Positions 9,164 to 20,179 of a stretch of 64,000 nucleotides of DNA are shown piece after piece. The position numbers were made by a program, and so were the translations under genes. The first letter of the stretch is position 1, and each line of letters opens with the position of its first letter. A model generated the notes under the pieces. It had not been told where the DNA came from. It searched no databases and saw nothing but the letters and a program-made list of their open reading frames with translations. This DNA comes from Blepharisma japonicum (taxonomy: Eukaryota; Ciliophora; Heterotrichea; Heterotrichida; Blepharismidae), in contig CATKHK010000095.1 of assembly GCA_949751835.1 (NCBI GenBank), forward strand, positions 1 through 64,000. The letters are read 5' to 3'.

Positions 9164-11227
9164 ATGAGTGGAAATTCAGATAGATTTAAATCAAACAGTG
9201 ACCGCTATTTAAATGCAAAGCCTAACCCATATACTGAAGAGTCAAAGAAAAACCCATGGCAATCTCCAACTTCTCCATCTACTTTTGCTCCTAAATATAA
9301 ATCTTTAGCAGTAAATTCAATTCCAGCTCGTCATACAATGCCAGATTTTGATTTCGATTTAAATGAAGTTTCAACCCCATGAGAGAAGCGAAACCAATTT
9401 TCCCTAACTTCTCCTCAAAATAAATCAAGATCGCAGGAAATTAAAAACCAGCTGGAGCATGAGCTAAAACGGCTTGACCAAGCTTTTACGTTTAACTATG
9501 ATGAAGACGTCTCTTTAATACAGTCTGCAAAATATATCAAGCAGGCTGTTGATAGAATTGTGATTGAAAAAGAAAGAATTAACCAAGAAACAAAAAGGTT
9601 ATCACAAGGAAGGCAGGCAGGATTAGGAAATGATCAATATCGAAGCAGCAATTTTGTATTAGAAGAGCTTCGATCTAGCTTAGAGAACCAAAATTATCAA
9701 GCCGCACAAGAATTAGAAAAAATTAAAAAAACCCAGCATCAGTTGAAGAGATATGAATCAATACTGAAACAAAAAGAAAAAAACTTAAAAGACCAAGAAA
9801 TCCATCTAAATTATGAAAAAGCAATGAATGATAAAGAAAAAATTGAAATCAGCCAAGAGAGGGAAAAATTAATGCTTGAAAAAGAAGAAAATCAGAAAAC
9901 TTTGGCAACGATAAATGAGGAAAAACAAAAACTCAATATTCAAATGACGAAATTAGATAATAAATTCTCAGATATTAAGCAAGCTCTTGGAGAGGTTGAG
10001 AAAGGGCCAAAAATCGCTAAAGAAAATCAAAATGCCCTTATCGAACTCGAAAAACAAAAACTCGAATTTCAACAAGAGTGCCAAGAAAAATCTGAATGGT
10101 TTTCAAAAGCAGAAGAAAGCCTAAACGCAAAAGAACAAATTTTAAATGCCCAACAAGAAGAATTAAATACCCTCTCTAAGTCTTTACAAGTTTTGAAATC
10201 TGAATTAGAAAAGCAACATGAATCTATAACATCACATTTGGAGTCTCAAAGCAAAGCTATCCAAAACCAAACAAAAGATTTGGAAACTAAACAAAAAGAA
10301 ATAGAAATGACATTCAAAACACTCAATGACGAGCTCAGAAAAGTAGAAATAATGAAAAAAAGCTTGGAAGAGCAGAAAAAATTAATGGAACAAGAAGAAA
10401 AGAAAATAAAAGAACACTATATAGAAAAATTAAATCAAGCTATCAAAATGAATGAAGAAACCCAAGAAAATATGAAGCTTTTGGCAGAAAAAGAAACGTT
10501 TATAGATGAAGTGATCAAAAAAATAAAGGATGAAGAAGAAGAGTGCGAAAATAGATGAAAATATTTGGAGAGCGTAGAAATGATGAAAGAAGAGCTGGAA
10601 AAAGTTAGGATGATGTATGAAGATGCAGATAATGAGCTAAGAAAAAGAGAAGAAGAGCAGAAAGAAGCAATCAAAGACATTGAAGAAAGAGAGGAAAAGC
10701 TTGAACTTAGGCAAGAAGAGCTGCAAACAAATAATCAAAATGCAAGACTAAATGATAAAACTAAAGAACTTTATGATAGTTTAGAAGAAAAACTTCAGTT
10801 TATATTCCAAAAAGAATCTGAGCTTCAAAGGATGCAAGAATTTATTGAAAAAGATAGAGAAGATATCGATAAAACAGCAGACCTACTACAAAAAATCCAT
10901 AGCGAGCTTGGTCAGCAGCGGGAGCAACAAAGCTTAGAAGAAGATAAAATCAAGCATGACAAGCTAAAAATCCTAGAAATGATTCAAAAATTAAACGATG
11001 AATCAGCTTCGTTGAGGTTAAAAGAAGAAGAAATTTTAGAAAGAGAAGAATTTTTGCATGCAAAAGAAGTTGAATTACTGGAAAGGGAAAACAACTCTGG
11101 TAGAGGAAATATAGATACTAATGAAAGCGGAGAGTATAGTTATCAAAATGAAGAGTCTGAACATGAAGAAAGGACATCAATTCTTGATGAGGATTCTCAA
11201 GATTTCCAAAGGTCTGAAGAAATTTAA
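9164..11227 (+). CDS. Long coiled-coil protein
   Basis: 687 residues with two TGA Trp codons (9380-9382, 10556-10558), so a standard-code reading splits it in three. An ATG at 9122 is in frame, but the lead it adds is hydrophobic and AT-rich; M-S-G-N-S-D at 9164 is the likelier start. Residues 1-110 are polar and disordered (S-N-P-Y-T type). From about residue 130 to 640 it is an almost unbroken Glu/Lys/Gln/Leu heptad coiled coil, and the tail is acidic and Ser-rich. There is no motor, head or targeting motif. It is probably structural (cortex, basal body or cytoskeleton), an inference from shape alone. Confidence 0.85.
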
Positions 11228-11367
11228 AATAATTAGCATTTATTTAATAGTTAATATAGATAAGCCTTAAAGAGGTTTAAGAATTTCAAATTTATTATTT
11301 TAAGCCATCTTCTACAAGTTTCATAGTTTTAAACAAATAATTGGTGCATATTTTGAATACAAAAAGT

Positions 11368-12147
11368 CTAAGTCTCTATAAATTCATCTTTCTCTTTAAC
11401 TCCATTATCTTCTAAATCAATCCTTTCAATTACTCCTGTCTCAATTTTCCCTTGCTCATCTTGCTTTTTGACCATTTTTTTGGCTCCCAAATAAGTAACG
11501 GTATAAAAAATCGTTGCTACTCCATGAAACAACAAAGTCGACAATGCAATAGTAGCTCCTTCTTCAGCACAGGTATGAGCTCTATATCTTTTATCATACC
11601 CTCAATCAAGGTGCTTGCAAGTATCATCATAAACACACCAGGTAAGTCCATGCCAAAGAATAACAGCAAAAAAATAAAATAGCAGTGATATCCAATATGT
11701 CAGCACAGAAAATCATAAGATTTTAATTTTTGTAAACATGTCTAAATATACTATCAAAGTAGTGACTATAAGCATGAACATTGAGATTGAGGAAAATAGT
11801 ATCATGATCACTCCTGCTGCATAAAGCTTGTGAAATGTATGGCATTGTCCTATTGATACACTCGAATCAACTCTGCCATTTTCACAATCTTCTCAGTATT
11901 CATGGTAGCTTTTATCATCAGAAAAATGATGGGAATTTGGGGTTGGTCTTAGAATTCCACCTTCTCAGGATGTTGAGCCTTCTCCTTGTCTAAACCAACG
12001 TGTTTGTCCTAATGCAGCAATTTCTAGCCCAACAATTAGATGGAGCATCAACATATGTGTAAGCCATACACACATTCTGAGATAAGCCATTGCCTTGAGT
12101 ACCATTTTATAATCAGATTTATGATAAGAATGGATAGGATGCAACAT
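11368..12147 (-). CDS. Four-pass membrane protein with Cys-rich loops
   Basis: With TGA as Trp a single frame of 259 codons runs from ATG (12145-12147) to TAG (11368-11370). With the standard code only a 60-residue stub is visible. Hydrophobic segments lie at about residues 15-45 (M-A-Y-L-R-M-C-V-W-L-T-H-M-L-M), 110-135 (V-I-M-I-L-F-S-S-I-S-M-F-M), 145-170 (L-W-F-S-V-L-T-Y-W-I-S-L-L-F) and 205-230 (A-L-S-T-L-L-F-H-G-V-A-T). Loops 1 and 3 hold paired cysteines. The C-terminal tail is charged (K-K-Q-D-E-Q-G-K-I-E). The layout recalls tetraspanin-like or claudin-like proteins, but I see no C-C-G signature. Function unknown. Confidence 0.75.
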
Positions 12148-12690
12148 AATTGATTTTTATCAGCAAAAGTAAATAACTTAATTAGCTGGCTATTATCAGT
12201 AAGAATAATTAATATAAAAATAATTTAATCGTATATTTGTATAGTAAATTTTTTTTCTAAAATTTTAGATAAGATCCATACATAATAGAATAAATATTAA
12301 TTATAAGAATTTAAAAATATCTAAATTGTTAATTCTGAGCAAGCTACTGCTAAATCTTCTATAATTGGTAATAATCATTTACTATATCATGAATATTAGA
12401 ACCTTTTCTAATATCAATAAAAGTAAATTCATAGAGTTAAGAATTTAATTGTTCAGCAATCTAAGAAAGATATAGTTTGGAGTAAGCGTGATAATTTTTC
12501 ATTTACTAAGTAATTTTTATTGAGCTTAGATGCCATCTCTTGAGGTCTGAATATTTATTCCCTCTTTAGAATCAATGGAGGGGATTTGAGGATTATACTC
12601 CCCTTAGCTCTTTGATTGAGAATACTCCAAGATCGGGAAAATAGATAAAACCTTAACTTCTGTTGATATTTATTGAATTGTTTTGATTAA
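12148..12690. other. AT-rich spacer with a weak reverse ORF and a hairpin
   Basis: On the reverse strand an ATG at 12534-12536 opens 42 codons to TAG at 12408-12410, using TGA three times as Trp (M-A-S-K-L-N-K-N-Y-L...). This is too weak to call a gene. Around 12560-12605 a CCCTC block, a GAGGGGA block and a TCCCCT block could form alternative stems. Nothing else is seen. Confidence 0.3.
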
Positions 12691-13124
12691 TTATTCATCT
12701 ATTAACTTATTTGCCCTTCGGCACATTTCAGCAGCAAAGCGTTTTACTCTCATCTTCTTCGCCTTTGGAATTGTAGCACTAGAGTCGTCTATAGCTAACT
12801 CCTCCCATTTTAGTGAGCGATAAAATCTATTGACAAAATTATCATTTTTGGGAAAAATAAGTAAATGTCAACATCAAACTGATAAGGGTTATTGCTGAAA
12901 TTTGAGAGCCCTGCTTTTTGAATAAACCTTCACTTTTCAACATGCTTTAGCTTGATATGCCTGTTCACTCCTTTTTTGTACTTGTAAGTTTTGCCACAAA
13001 ATTCGCATCCATAAGGTCTTAAATTGCTATGAGAGCCCATATGCCGCTTTAAAACCTGGCGTCTTTTGAATCCTCGTGAACAAAGTTCGCAGACATGAGG
13101 GCGACTTTCAGATACCTTGTCCAT
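12691..13124 (-). pseudogene. Two-finger C2H2 zinc-finger gene, copy 1, frame broken
   Basis: From ATG 13122-13124 it encodes two C2H2 fingers: C-E-L-C-x12-H-x3-H and C-E-F-C-x12-H-x4-H, with a K-Y-K-K-G helix. It is close to copy 2 at 14379-14750. After the fingers, TGA at 12930 is Trp and the frame continues to F-F-P-K. Then a run of five A (plus-strand T run 12845-12849) is followed by the matching C-terminus in another frame (L-A-I-D-D-S-S-A-T-I-P-K...), ending at TAA 12691-12693. One more A would restore a continuous protein, so this is either a young pseudogene or a homopolymer sequencing error. The fingers would bind DNA or RNA; target unknown. Confidence 0.55.
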
Positions 13125-14378
13125 TTTATTTCTATCAGAGCGGCAAAGTATGCTTTAAGAATTTTGATTATCTACTAAGTTCAAAGTGCTAATTAAAAAT
13201 CACGATCATTACTTTTAAGTTTGTAATTTTCTTTTAAATTTATGAGGCTACTTTTTCTGTCAATTTTTCGATGTTGCTTTTCTTTACTATTAGAAAAGTA
13301 TGCATTCCAAGCAATTAATCTTTATATTACTTAGTGTAAAACAAATTAATTATGAGACATAGCCATCGCGTCAGAGGCTCAGATGCATAATTTTGTTGTA
13401 ATAATAGTTAATGGAGCATAGCAGATTTAAAATTGTACCATAATTTATAGCATATTTCCTATAAGCACCACAAGAATTATTAAACGCTAAAGGTCTTTAA
13501 TTTAAATAATCCGACTGCTTTATATTTAAGTTTAATTCATTCTTATCTTATAAACAATGGGGATATTGCTAAGCCAAGCCCCTCGCCTTTTTGGATATTG
13601 AAAAATTTCAGCTTTCAGCAAAATGGATCTATCTTCATAAATTCCGCTAAGCCATCCACATTATTCTAAATCTACTGCAATTCTAATGAGAGAAAGGCCT
13701 TTTCAAACCAGCAATTTATTGTCCACGAAATCTCTGATCATGATCTTTTAATGGATTTGGAATGATGGCCCCAATAGCAGGTTAAAAGCACTGAGACTGT
13801 AAAAAAATAATTACAATCAGATTTCGAGATTAAATCTCAGATTTACAGAAGTTTTAGCAAAAGATACAGCACTTCTATCGGTAAAACTATGAAGTTGCCT
13901 AATAGTATCTATGAAAACAGTTTTGTATTGTACCATATAAATTGTGGTTAAATATACCAAAATTGAGAAATTGCTAAGTAGGTCTATTTTGCTAAACAAA
14001 ACTTTGGAGAGTAATAAATATATTTAGCTTTATAATTCTTAGAGAAGATCAAGCTGTTAGCAAAAAATTATAGATTTCAAATTAAAGAAATATTTTAATG
14101 ATTTAGCAAAATAACTAGTGTTTTAATAAAATAAATATTACTTCATGATATAAAAAATGCTTAATTTTCATAATAGTTTACAGAATATCTTTTGGTAGGA
14201 AACAGTTAGTAAATTTCAAGAAGTCAAAAGATTTGATATTATTATTGAATTAAAATATTTTCTATAATATATAAATATTTAATGCCCAATATTAAAAAAT
14301 TTATTTATCTATAAATAGTTATAAAAATTATAAGAATAATCCAAAAATTTGTTAGAATTTATTAAAATTTCTATTTAA
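13125..14378. other. Gene-poor AT-rich stretch between zinc-finger copies
   Basis: Bases 13140-13340 resemble the upstream flank of copy 2 (14760-14970): both contain a run like TTTCTTTACTATTA, then a CAATTAATC/CAATTCAATC block, so the duplication included the promoter. At 13557-13640 a 27-codon ORF starts M-G-I-L-L-S-Q...R-L-F-G, which looks like the start of an Arf GTPase, but the rest is not recognisable. A 60-codon reverse ORF at about 13817-13999 is probably chance. Confidence 0.4.
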
Positions 14379-14750
14379 CTACTCGTCTAATTTATCATTG
14401 TCATTAAGACAAACTCTAGCAACAAAGTGCTTTACTCTGAAAATTTTGGTATTAGGAATTAGTGCTATAGAGTCATCTAAAGCTAGGTAGCGGCCAATAT
14501 CATGCTGCTGTGGGTGAATTACGAAATTTGAGCGCTTTGTCTTAGGCAAAGAGCTTAATTTCTCACTATGGTTTTGCTTCAAATGCCTGTTCAATCCTTT
14601 TTTGTATTTGTAAGTATTACTGCAAAACTCGCATCTGTAAGGTCTTAAATCGCTGTGAGAGCTCATATGTCGCTTTAAAAACTGATGAGTCTTGAATCCA
14701 ACTGAGCAGAGTTCGCAGATATAAGGTCGAAGATCAGATACGGTATCCAT
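14379..14750 (-). CDS. Two-finger C2H2 zinc-finger protein, copy 2
   Basis: 123 codons, intact. Finger 1 is C-E-L-C...H-M-S-S-H and finger 2 is C-E-F-C...H-L-K-Q-N-H, joined by a near-canonical linker (S-D-L-R-P-Y). The C-terminal 50 residues are basic (L-P-K-T-K-R-S-N-F) and end D-N-D-K-L-D-E, followed by TAG. It is a paralogue of 12691-13124, with fingers and C-terminus both alignable by eye. Such a short two-finger protein could be a regulator or a DNA-binding accessory factor. No linked target is apparent. Confidence 0.82.
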   Translation of the reverse strand: MDTVSDLRPYICELCSVGFKTHQFLKRHMSSHSDLRPYRCEFCSNTYKYKKGLNRHLKQNHSEKLSSLPKTKRSNFVIHPQQHDIGRYLALDDSIALIPNTKIFRVKHFVARVCLNDNDKLDE

Positions 14751-14994
14751 TTTATTTTATTATATCTACCTCATTATAGCTTGAAGAAAGCTATAACATA
14801 TATCATTAATCTTTCGAGTCTTAAATTAGAGATTAACTATATTATCGTTACTTTTAATTTTTTTGATTTTATTTTTTTAACTTTATTTAAATTTCACAAA
14901 AAATATTTCAATTAACTTTTCTTTACTATTATAAGATCTGTATTTCAAACAATTCAATCTTAATTCCAATTAATTTGAATTTAACGTATTAATT

Positions 14995-15567
14995 ATGAAA
15001 TCACACATAACTAAAAGTGCATCAATCCACAAGCTAAATAAACAAAAATCAGCTTCAAAAAGCACTCAAACTATTATTGGGGCAAACAACCACATTTTTT
15101 CAAAAATTCAAACCCGGTTTCCTTCAGTATCTTCGCATAGATCATTATCCATCCTAAAGCCTCGTGAAAATTTTTTGAGAAAAGACTCAAAATCTGTGGA
15201 GCCTCCAGATGTTTCCTATTCAAAAACTAGGTCTCCTGAGCCTTTTTCTCCTGACCAAAACTCAATCTGTACCTCAGCTATTGATCTTGACTATCAACGG
15301 CTCGAATATTTAGTAAACAAAAATAATTCAGCAAGAAAAAATTTACTCACTGTACAGCAACAAATAATAAATTTAAATGCAAAGCACAAAATGCGTGATA
15401 AATTTCATTTAATTCAAGAAACGGATGAAAATATCAATTATAATGATGCAAAAAAGCCAAATTTAACGATGAAGATAGATTTGGGTTTTCAGTATAAAAG
15501 CAGCATTCTTTCGACTCGTCAGCCTTTAAAATTGCCTCCAATCGACAAAGATATAGCTAATATGTAA
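14995..15567 (+). CDS. Uncharacterised basic protein
   Basis: 190 codons ending in TAA, 27 bp before ELP1 on the same strand. The first 60 residues are Ser/Lys/Thr-rich and polar (M-K-S-H-I-T-K-S-A-S-I-H-K-L-N). The middle has S-P-E-P-F-S-P-D-Q phospho-site-like steps. About residues 95-135 are helical (L-V-N-K-N-N-S-A-R-K-N-L-L-T-V-Q-Q-Q-I). No family recognised. Confidence 0.7.
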   Translation: MKSHITKSASIHKLNKQKSASKSTQTIIGANNHIFSKIQTRFPSVSSHRSLSILKPRENFLRKDSKSVEPPDVSYSKTRSPEPFSPDQNSICTSAIDLDYQRLEYLVNKNNSARKNLLTVQQQIINLNAKHKMRDKFHLIQETDENINYNDAKKPNLTMKIDLGFQYKSSILSTRQPLKLPPIDKDIANM

Positions 15568-15594
15568 ATAATTGATTAATTTTAATACATATTT

Positions 15595-18500
15595 ATGAGG
15601 AATCTCTGGCCTTTTTATCATCAGAACTTCCCAGTTCCGAATGCTGTTGGAGTTTCGACTGACCAGCACAAAATTTTCTTGTTATCTGGGAATAACGAAT
15701 TATGAATAATAGACACAAAAACTGGCACAAAAGAGCTAATTCCTTTAGATGAAGAAATCGATGATTTGATAAACATGACTTATTTACAATTAGAAGAGAA
15801 TCTTATATTTATTTCTGCAAATGGCTCGCTTTATTCATATAGCTTCGAGGCAAAAGAAACTTCTGTTGAAGGCGAAATAACAACTGGAATTTCTGCAGCT
15901 CAATGGGCACCCTCTCAAGAACATTTAGTGATTTTCGCGAAAAATGGAAGCTTACTGATCCATAACTCAGAATTAGATTTTATTAGAGAAATTAAGCTTG
16001 ACTTAGGGCCTGAAGCAACAGTTAGCTGGAGAGGAGACAGCAAATTTTTTGTAGTGTGTGGCCAAGCTGAAGGAGGATATAAAGCCTTGACATTTGCAGC
16101 AAATGGAGATTTAGTTGAGTCTCATTTCAAGTCAGACCCTGATGGAGGCAAAGTACAAAATGTCAGCGAGAAAACCAGCTTGTTAGGGTCTCATATCGCC
16201 AGCTGGCAAACTACAGGAAGCTTAATTGCTGGGATTAAAAATGATAAAATTTTACTATGGGAAAAGAATGGACTTTTACATGCTGATTTTCAAAATAGGT
16301 ATAATGAGCAGATTAAGCAGTTGGAATGGAGTCTTGATGGAGAAATCCTTGCTATTGTTATGGAAAATAGAATAGCTTTATACTACCGAAGCAATTATCA
16401 TTGGTTTCTAAAGCAATCCTATGAACGAATTTCTCCAAAAGTCCAATGGGCAGGAAATTCATTGATTATTTTGTCAGCTACTGTTGAAAAAATTGACTAT
16501 ATTTGGAAGCATGATGCTGTAGGTGAAAAAGCAGTTGTCGTTGATGGAGAATCCCTTAATATCACACATTTTAGCCAAGGCTTAATTCCACCCCCAATGT
16601 TCCATAATTCCCTAAATCTTGGCTTCGTCCCTGAGCTATTATCTATGAATTCTTCAGGAACAATCAGTTTAGCCTACAAAAACAAAATTTTCCTTCTTAA
16701 TTCCACCTTACGCGAATTATGCGAATTTTCTAATACAAAAAATCTTGAATTTGCAGGCCAAAGACTTTTCATTTCAAATGGTTTTCAAGTCTTTGAAATC
16801 ATTGATAATAAACTTGAAAAACTTTTTGATTTTAATAAAGAAATTTTAGTCTTAAAAGGAGAAGATAACGGAACTCTTTGGGTTGAATTTATAGATGGAG
16901 AAATATATAAAAATAATGAATTCTATATCAGTTTTAAAGAAATTTGTGAAAAAATTTACCCAGTTTATATAGAAGGAAAACCAAATATTTTAGGATTGGC
17001 TGGAAATAAGCTGTATTTAAATAAAATTTTATTATGCACAAGCTGCACAAGTGCAGGGGTATTTGGGGATTTTTTGCTATTTACTAAACAAAATGTTCCG
17101 CTAAGCGAGCTTTATTTATTGAATACAAATTTTCCTATCCCATTTCCAATAGGGCAAGACCAATCAGTCGTACTTCCTGAGCCATCAGCTGACCATTATT
17201 ATAGCCGCAGCATAGAAAAAGGAAGCGTAATAGTCACTTTACAAGGAGTCAATGTGGTTCTTCAGCATAGCCGAGGCAATTTAGAAGGAATTTATCCAAG
17301 ACTTGTAGTAATTTACAAGTCAAAAGAGCTAATTGAGGCCACAAAATATGGAGAAGCCTTCAAGCTTTTAAGAATCCACAAGCTCGATTTAAATTTTATT
17401 TATGATTTAGACCCAGAGAAATTTATGACAAATATTGAGAAATTTATTTCCGAAGTTGCCAAAGGGGATTTCATTAATCTTTTTTTGACTTCTTTAAAAG
17501 ATCAAGATATGGCTGCAGTCTATTTAAAACAAGACCCTAAAGATGTCAAAGGAAAAACTAATAAAATCTGTGACGCAATCAGAGAAAAACTGAATTTAGC
17601 TACACACACTTTGTCGATAATTACATCTTATGCGGCAAAATCGCCACCAGAACTTGAACAAGCATTAGTCTGGATTCAGCATATTAGGGAAAAATACCCA
17701 AAAAAGCCTCCAAGACCTCCACATATGCATGAAGGTAAAAGAGATGATAAAATTTACCCTGAAGACGCCTTAAAATATCTAAGCTGACTTGTGGACCCTG
17801 ATAGGCTTTTTGATGTCGCGTTAGGAATGTATGATTTAGAATTAACGACTCAAACTGCCCAATTTACCCAAAAAGACCCAAAAGAATACTTGCCTTACCT
17901 TAAATCATTAAACCAAATGGACGACGTAAGAAAAAAGGTCAAAATTTGTATAGACTTAAAAAGATACAAAAAAGCTTTAGATGAATTAATTGCAGGTGGA
18001 GAAGAATTTTATAGTGAAGCACTAGAACTAGTAGCCAGCCAAGGACTTTATATAGAAGGACTAAAGTTATTTAAAGGAACAAGCTTTGAAAGCCAAGCAA
18101 AAGAAGCCATAGCAAAGTGTCTGGAAAAGAAAGAACTTTATATACAGTCTGCAGCTTTGTATGAGAGCTGCAATAATTATCAGAAGGCAAAAGAAAATTA
18201 TATTAAAGGACAAGAATGGCAGCTTGCAGGGAATATGGCACAAATGCTGGGAGAAGACATTTCGGCTTTTTATGAAAATTTAGCCCACAACTGTGGAGAA
18301 ATGGGGAATTATGAAGAAGCTGCAAATTTGTTACAAAAATCCAATGATGAAGAAGGCTCAGCGGTCAGGTATCTAATACAAGGAGGAAGATTTAAACAGG
18401 CAATTTTAGCTTCAAAAAATAATGAAAGCAAAAGCCTTGTCTTAGGGAGCTTAAGGACTTTTGGGAATGAATTAATGGAAGATATGAAGAAAAATACTGA

Positions 18501-19071
18501 ACTTTGGAAAGAAAAATACACAAGGCTGCAATATGTTCAGCAAAACAAGAAAAATATGCCTAAGGCTGGAGGAGATTACGGAGATGAAGAAATTGCTTCA
18601 CAATATAGCTTGGACAGTGCTATGACTAAAGCCAGCCAATTTACAAAACGACAGAGAAAAAAAGCAAAAAAGGTAAGAAAAACAGCTGCAAAAGAAGGCT
18701 CACAGTTCGAAGAAGACTATTTGGTTGATCTTTTATTAACTCTTCGGCCAGATCTTACTTACCAAACTAGAATAGAAAATATTTGTGAAGCTTATATTTT
18801 GCTTGGAGAATTTCAAGACGCCCTTAATCTCTGGAATTTATTCCAGGCCCTCAAAGAGACTACTTTTTCTCCAGTAAAAACTTTAAGACACCAAGAATTC
18901 CTGACAAAGTTTTCAGAAATTTTCCCGGACATAAACCGAGACACCCACACAGAAAACGTCCTTTGTGATATTTTCTCCAAAAATTATTTCTTAGCAGATG
19001 GCTTGGCTTCTCATGAGCCTCCAGTGCTTCCGATATCCAAGCTTCAGTATTTCTTTAAGCTAATTTCTTAG
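15595..19071 (+). CDS. ELP1: Elongator complex subunit 1 (ELP1/IKAP)
   Basis: 1158 residues without introns; TGA codons (for example 17785-17787 in Y-L-S-W-L-V-D) are Trp. ELP1 scaffolds the Elongator complex, which modifies wobble uridine of certain tRNAs. The N-terminal half (about 1-560) shows WD40 beta-propeller repeats (A-A-Q-W-A-P-S-Q-E-H-L, Q-L-E-W-S-L-D-G-E-I-L-A). The second half is a TPR-like helical solenoid with the diagnostic D-V-A-L-G-M-Y-D and Q-K-D-P-K-E-Y-L-P-Y-L. A basic patch K-R-Q-R-K-K-A-K-K-V-R-K near residue 1020 precedes E-G-S-Q-F-E-E-D-Y-L, matching the tRNA-binding basic region of ELP1. It is slightly shorter than the human protein of about 1330 residues. It opens a tight same-strand run, with HEN1 starting 12 bp downstream. 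Confidence 0.94.
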
Positions 19072-19082
19072 ATATAATTAAT

Positions 19083-20171
19083 ATGGAAGATTATTACTCT
19101 GATTTCAGTGACGATCCTGACCCAAAAACAGCAATTGATGACAATCTTCAAGGAATTTCTTTTTCGCCTCCCCTATGGGAGCAAAGATTAGACAAATTCA
19201 GAGAAATTTTATTTTCGCTAAAAGTTGTAGAAGTCTGTGATCTTGGATGTGGGAGCGGGAAATTAATTTCTCAATTATGTAGATGCAAAGGTCCAAGAAG
19301 AATATATGGGATTGATATCGACAAATTCAGCCTTGAAGAAGCAGCTGAAGAGTGTAGACCGAATATGGCCGATTTTCATTTTCCAAGAAAATATGAGCTG
19401 AAAGTGTCACTATTCCATGGATCAATTCTTGATCCATGTGAACTTATTCCTTACCAAATCCAATGTGTAACTTTAGGAGAAGTGTAAAAAATATATAGAA
19501 TTGAGCATATTTACCCTGAATCAGTCCCAGTTTTGACCGAAAATATATTTAAATATATTCATCCAAAATATGCTATAGTGAGTACACCTAATAGAGAATT
19601 CAATATATATTTTCCAGATCCAAGACATATGAGAAATTATGATCACAAATTTGAATGGACAAGAGAGGAATTTGAAGGATGAAGCCATAATGTATGTAAA
19701 GAATATGGCTATGAGGTAGAGTTCACTGGGGTTGGGTTTCCTATTGGATACCAAGACCATGGATTTTGCACACAGTTCGCGGTATTTAAAAAACAAAAAT
19801 TCTCTTATGAGAAAAGGCCTTGCATTGTTAAGAAAGGTGAGTTTACAAATTATGAAGAATTTTTGTATGAAATACAAAAATATGATGATTTTAAATCAAA
19901 ATTTATAAACAGCCTGTACTATAGCTGTAATCTAGCAAGATCATGAAACTATCTTGGTAATGAGGACCCAATATCTCTCTCCGAAGTTTTTCGAGTTCCC
20001 ACTATTTGTGTGCTATGTGATGGTTCCCTAAATCGTCTGCGTGAGCTTATCCTACTATACAAAAATTGTGGCTCATATGATTTTATATACTCCCAAGCAT
20101 ATGATACGTTAACCTTAGTTTTATCTTCAGACGAGTCTTCAGAATACTCAAGCGAAAACGAAGACATATAA
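19083..20171 (+). CDS. HEN1: Small-RNA 2'-O-methyltransferase HEN1
   Basis: Exons 19083-19483 and 19499-20171, with a 15-nt intron inside the catalytic motif; 357 residues. HEN1 methylates the 2'-OH at the 3' end of small RNAs. The SAM pocket is V-C-D-L-G-C-G-S-G-K. Splicing produces the metal-binding signature E-V-I-E-H-I-Y-P-E, and the remaining His lies in Y-D-H-K-F-E-W-T-R-E-E-F, so the E-E-H-H metal set is complete. No double-stranded-RNA domain is present, so it is the animal/ciliate short type. In Tetrahymena, Hen1p protects scnRNAs used in DNA elimination, which is the expected role here. The tail is acidic and Ser-rich (S-S-D-E-S-S-E-Y-S-S). The stop lies 8 bp before the next ATG. 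Confidence 0.95.
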
Positions 20172-20179
20172 CAAAATTT

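Noticed and set aside
12560-12605. Alternative GAGGGG/CCCCT hairpins as a possible structured RNA or terminator
   Set aside because: Stems of only five to six pairs with no further structure; not distinguishable from chance.
13557-13640. Arf-like start (M-G-I-L-L-S...R-L-F-G) in the spacer between zinc-finger copies
   Set aside because: Only 27 codons long, and the following sequence shows no P-loop or other GTPase motif in any frame, so an Arf pseudogene cannot be supported.
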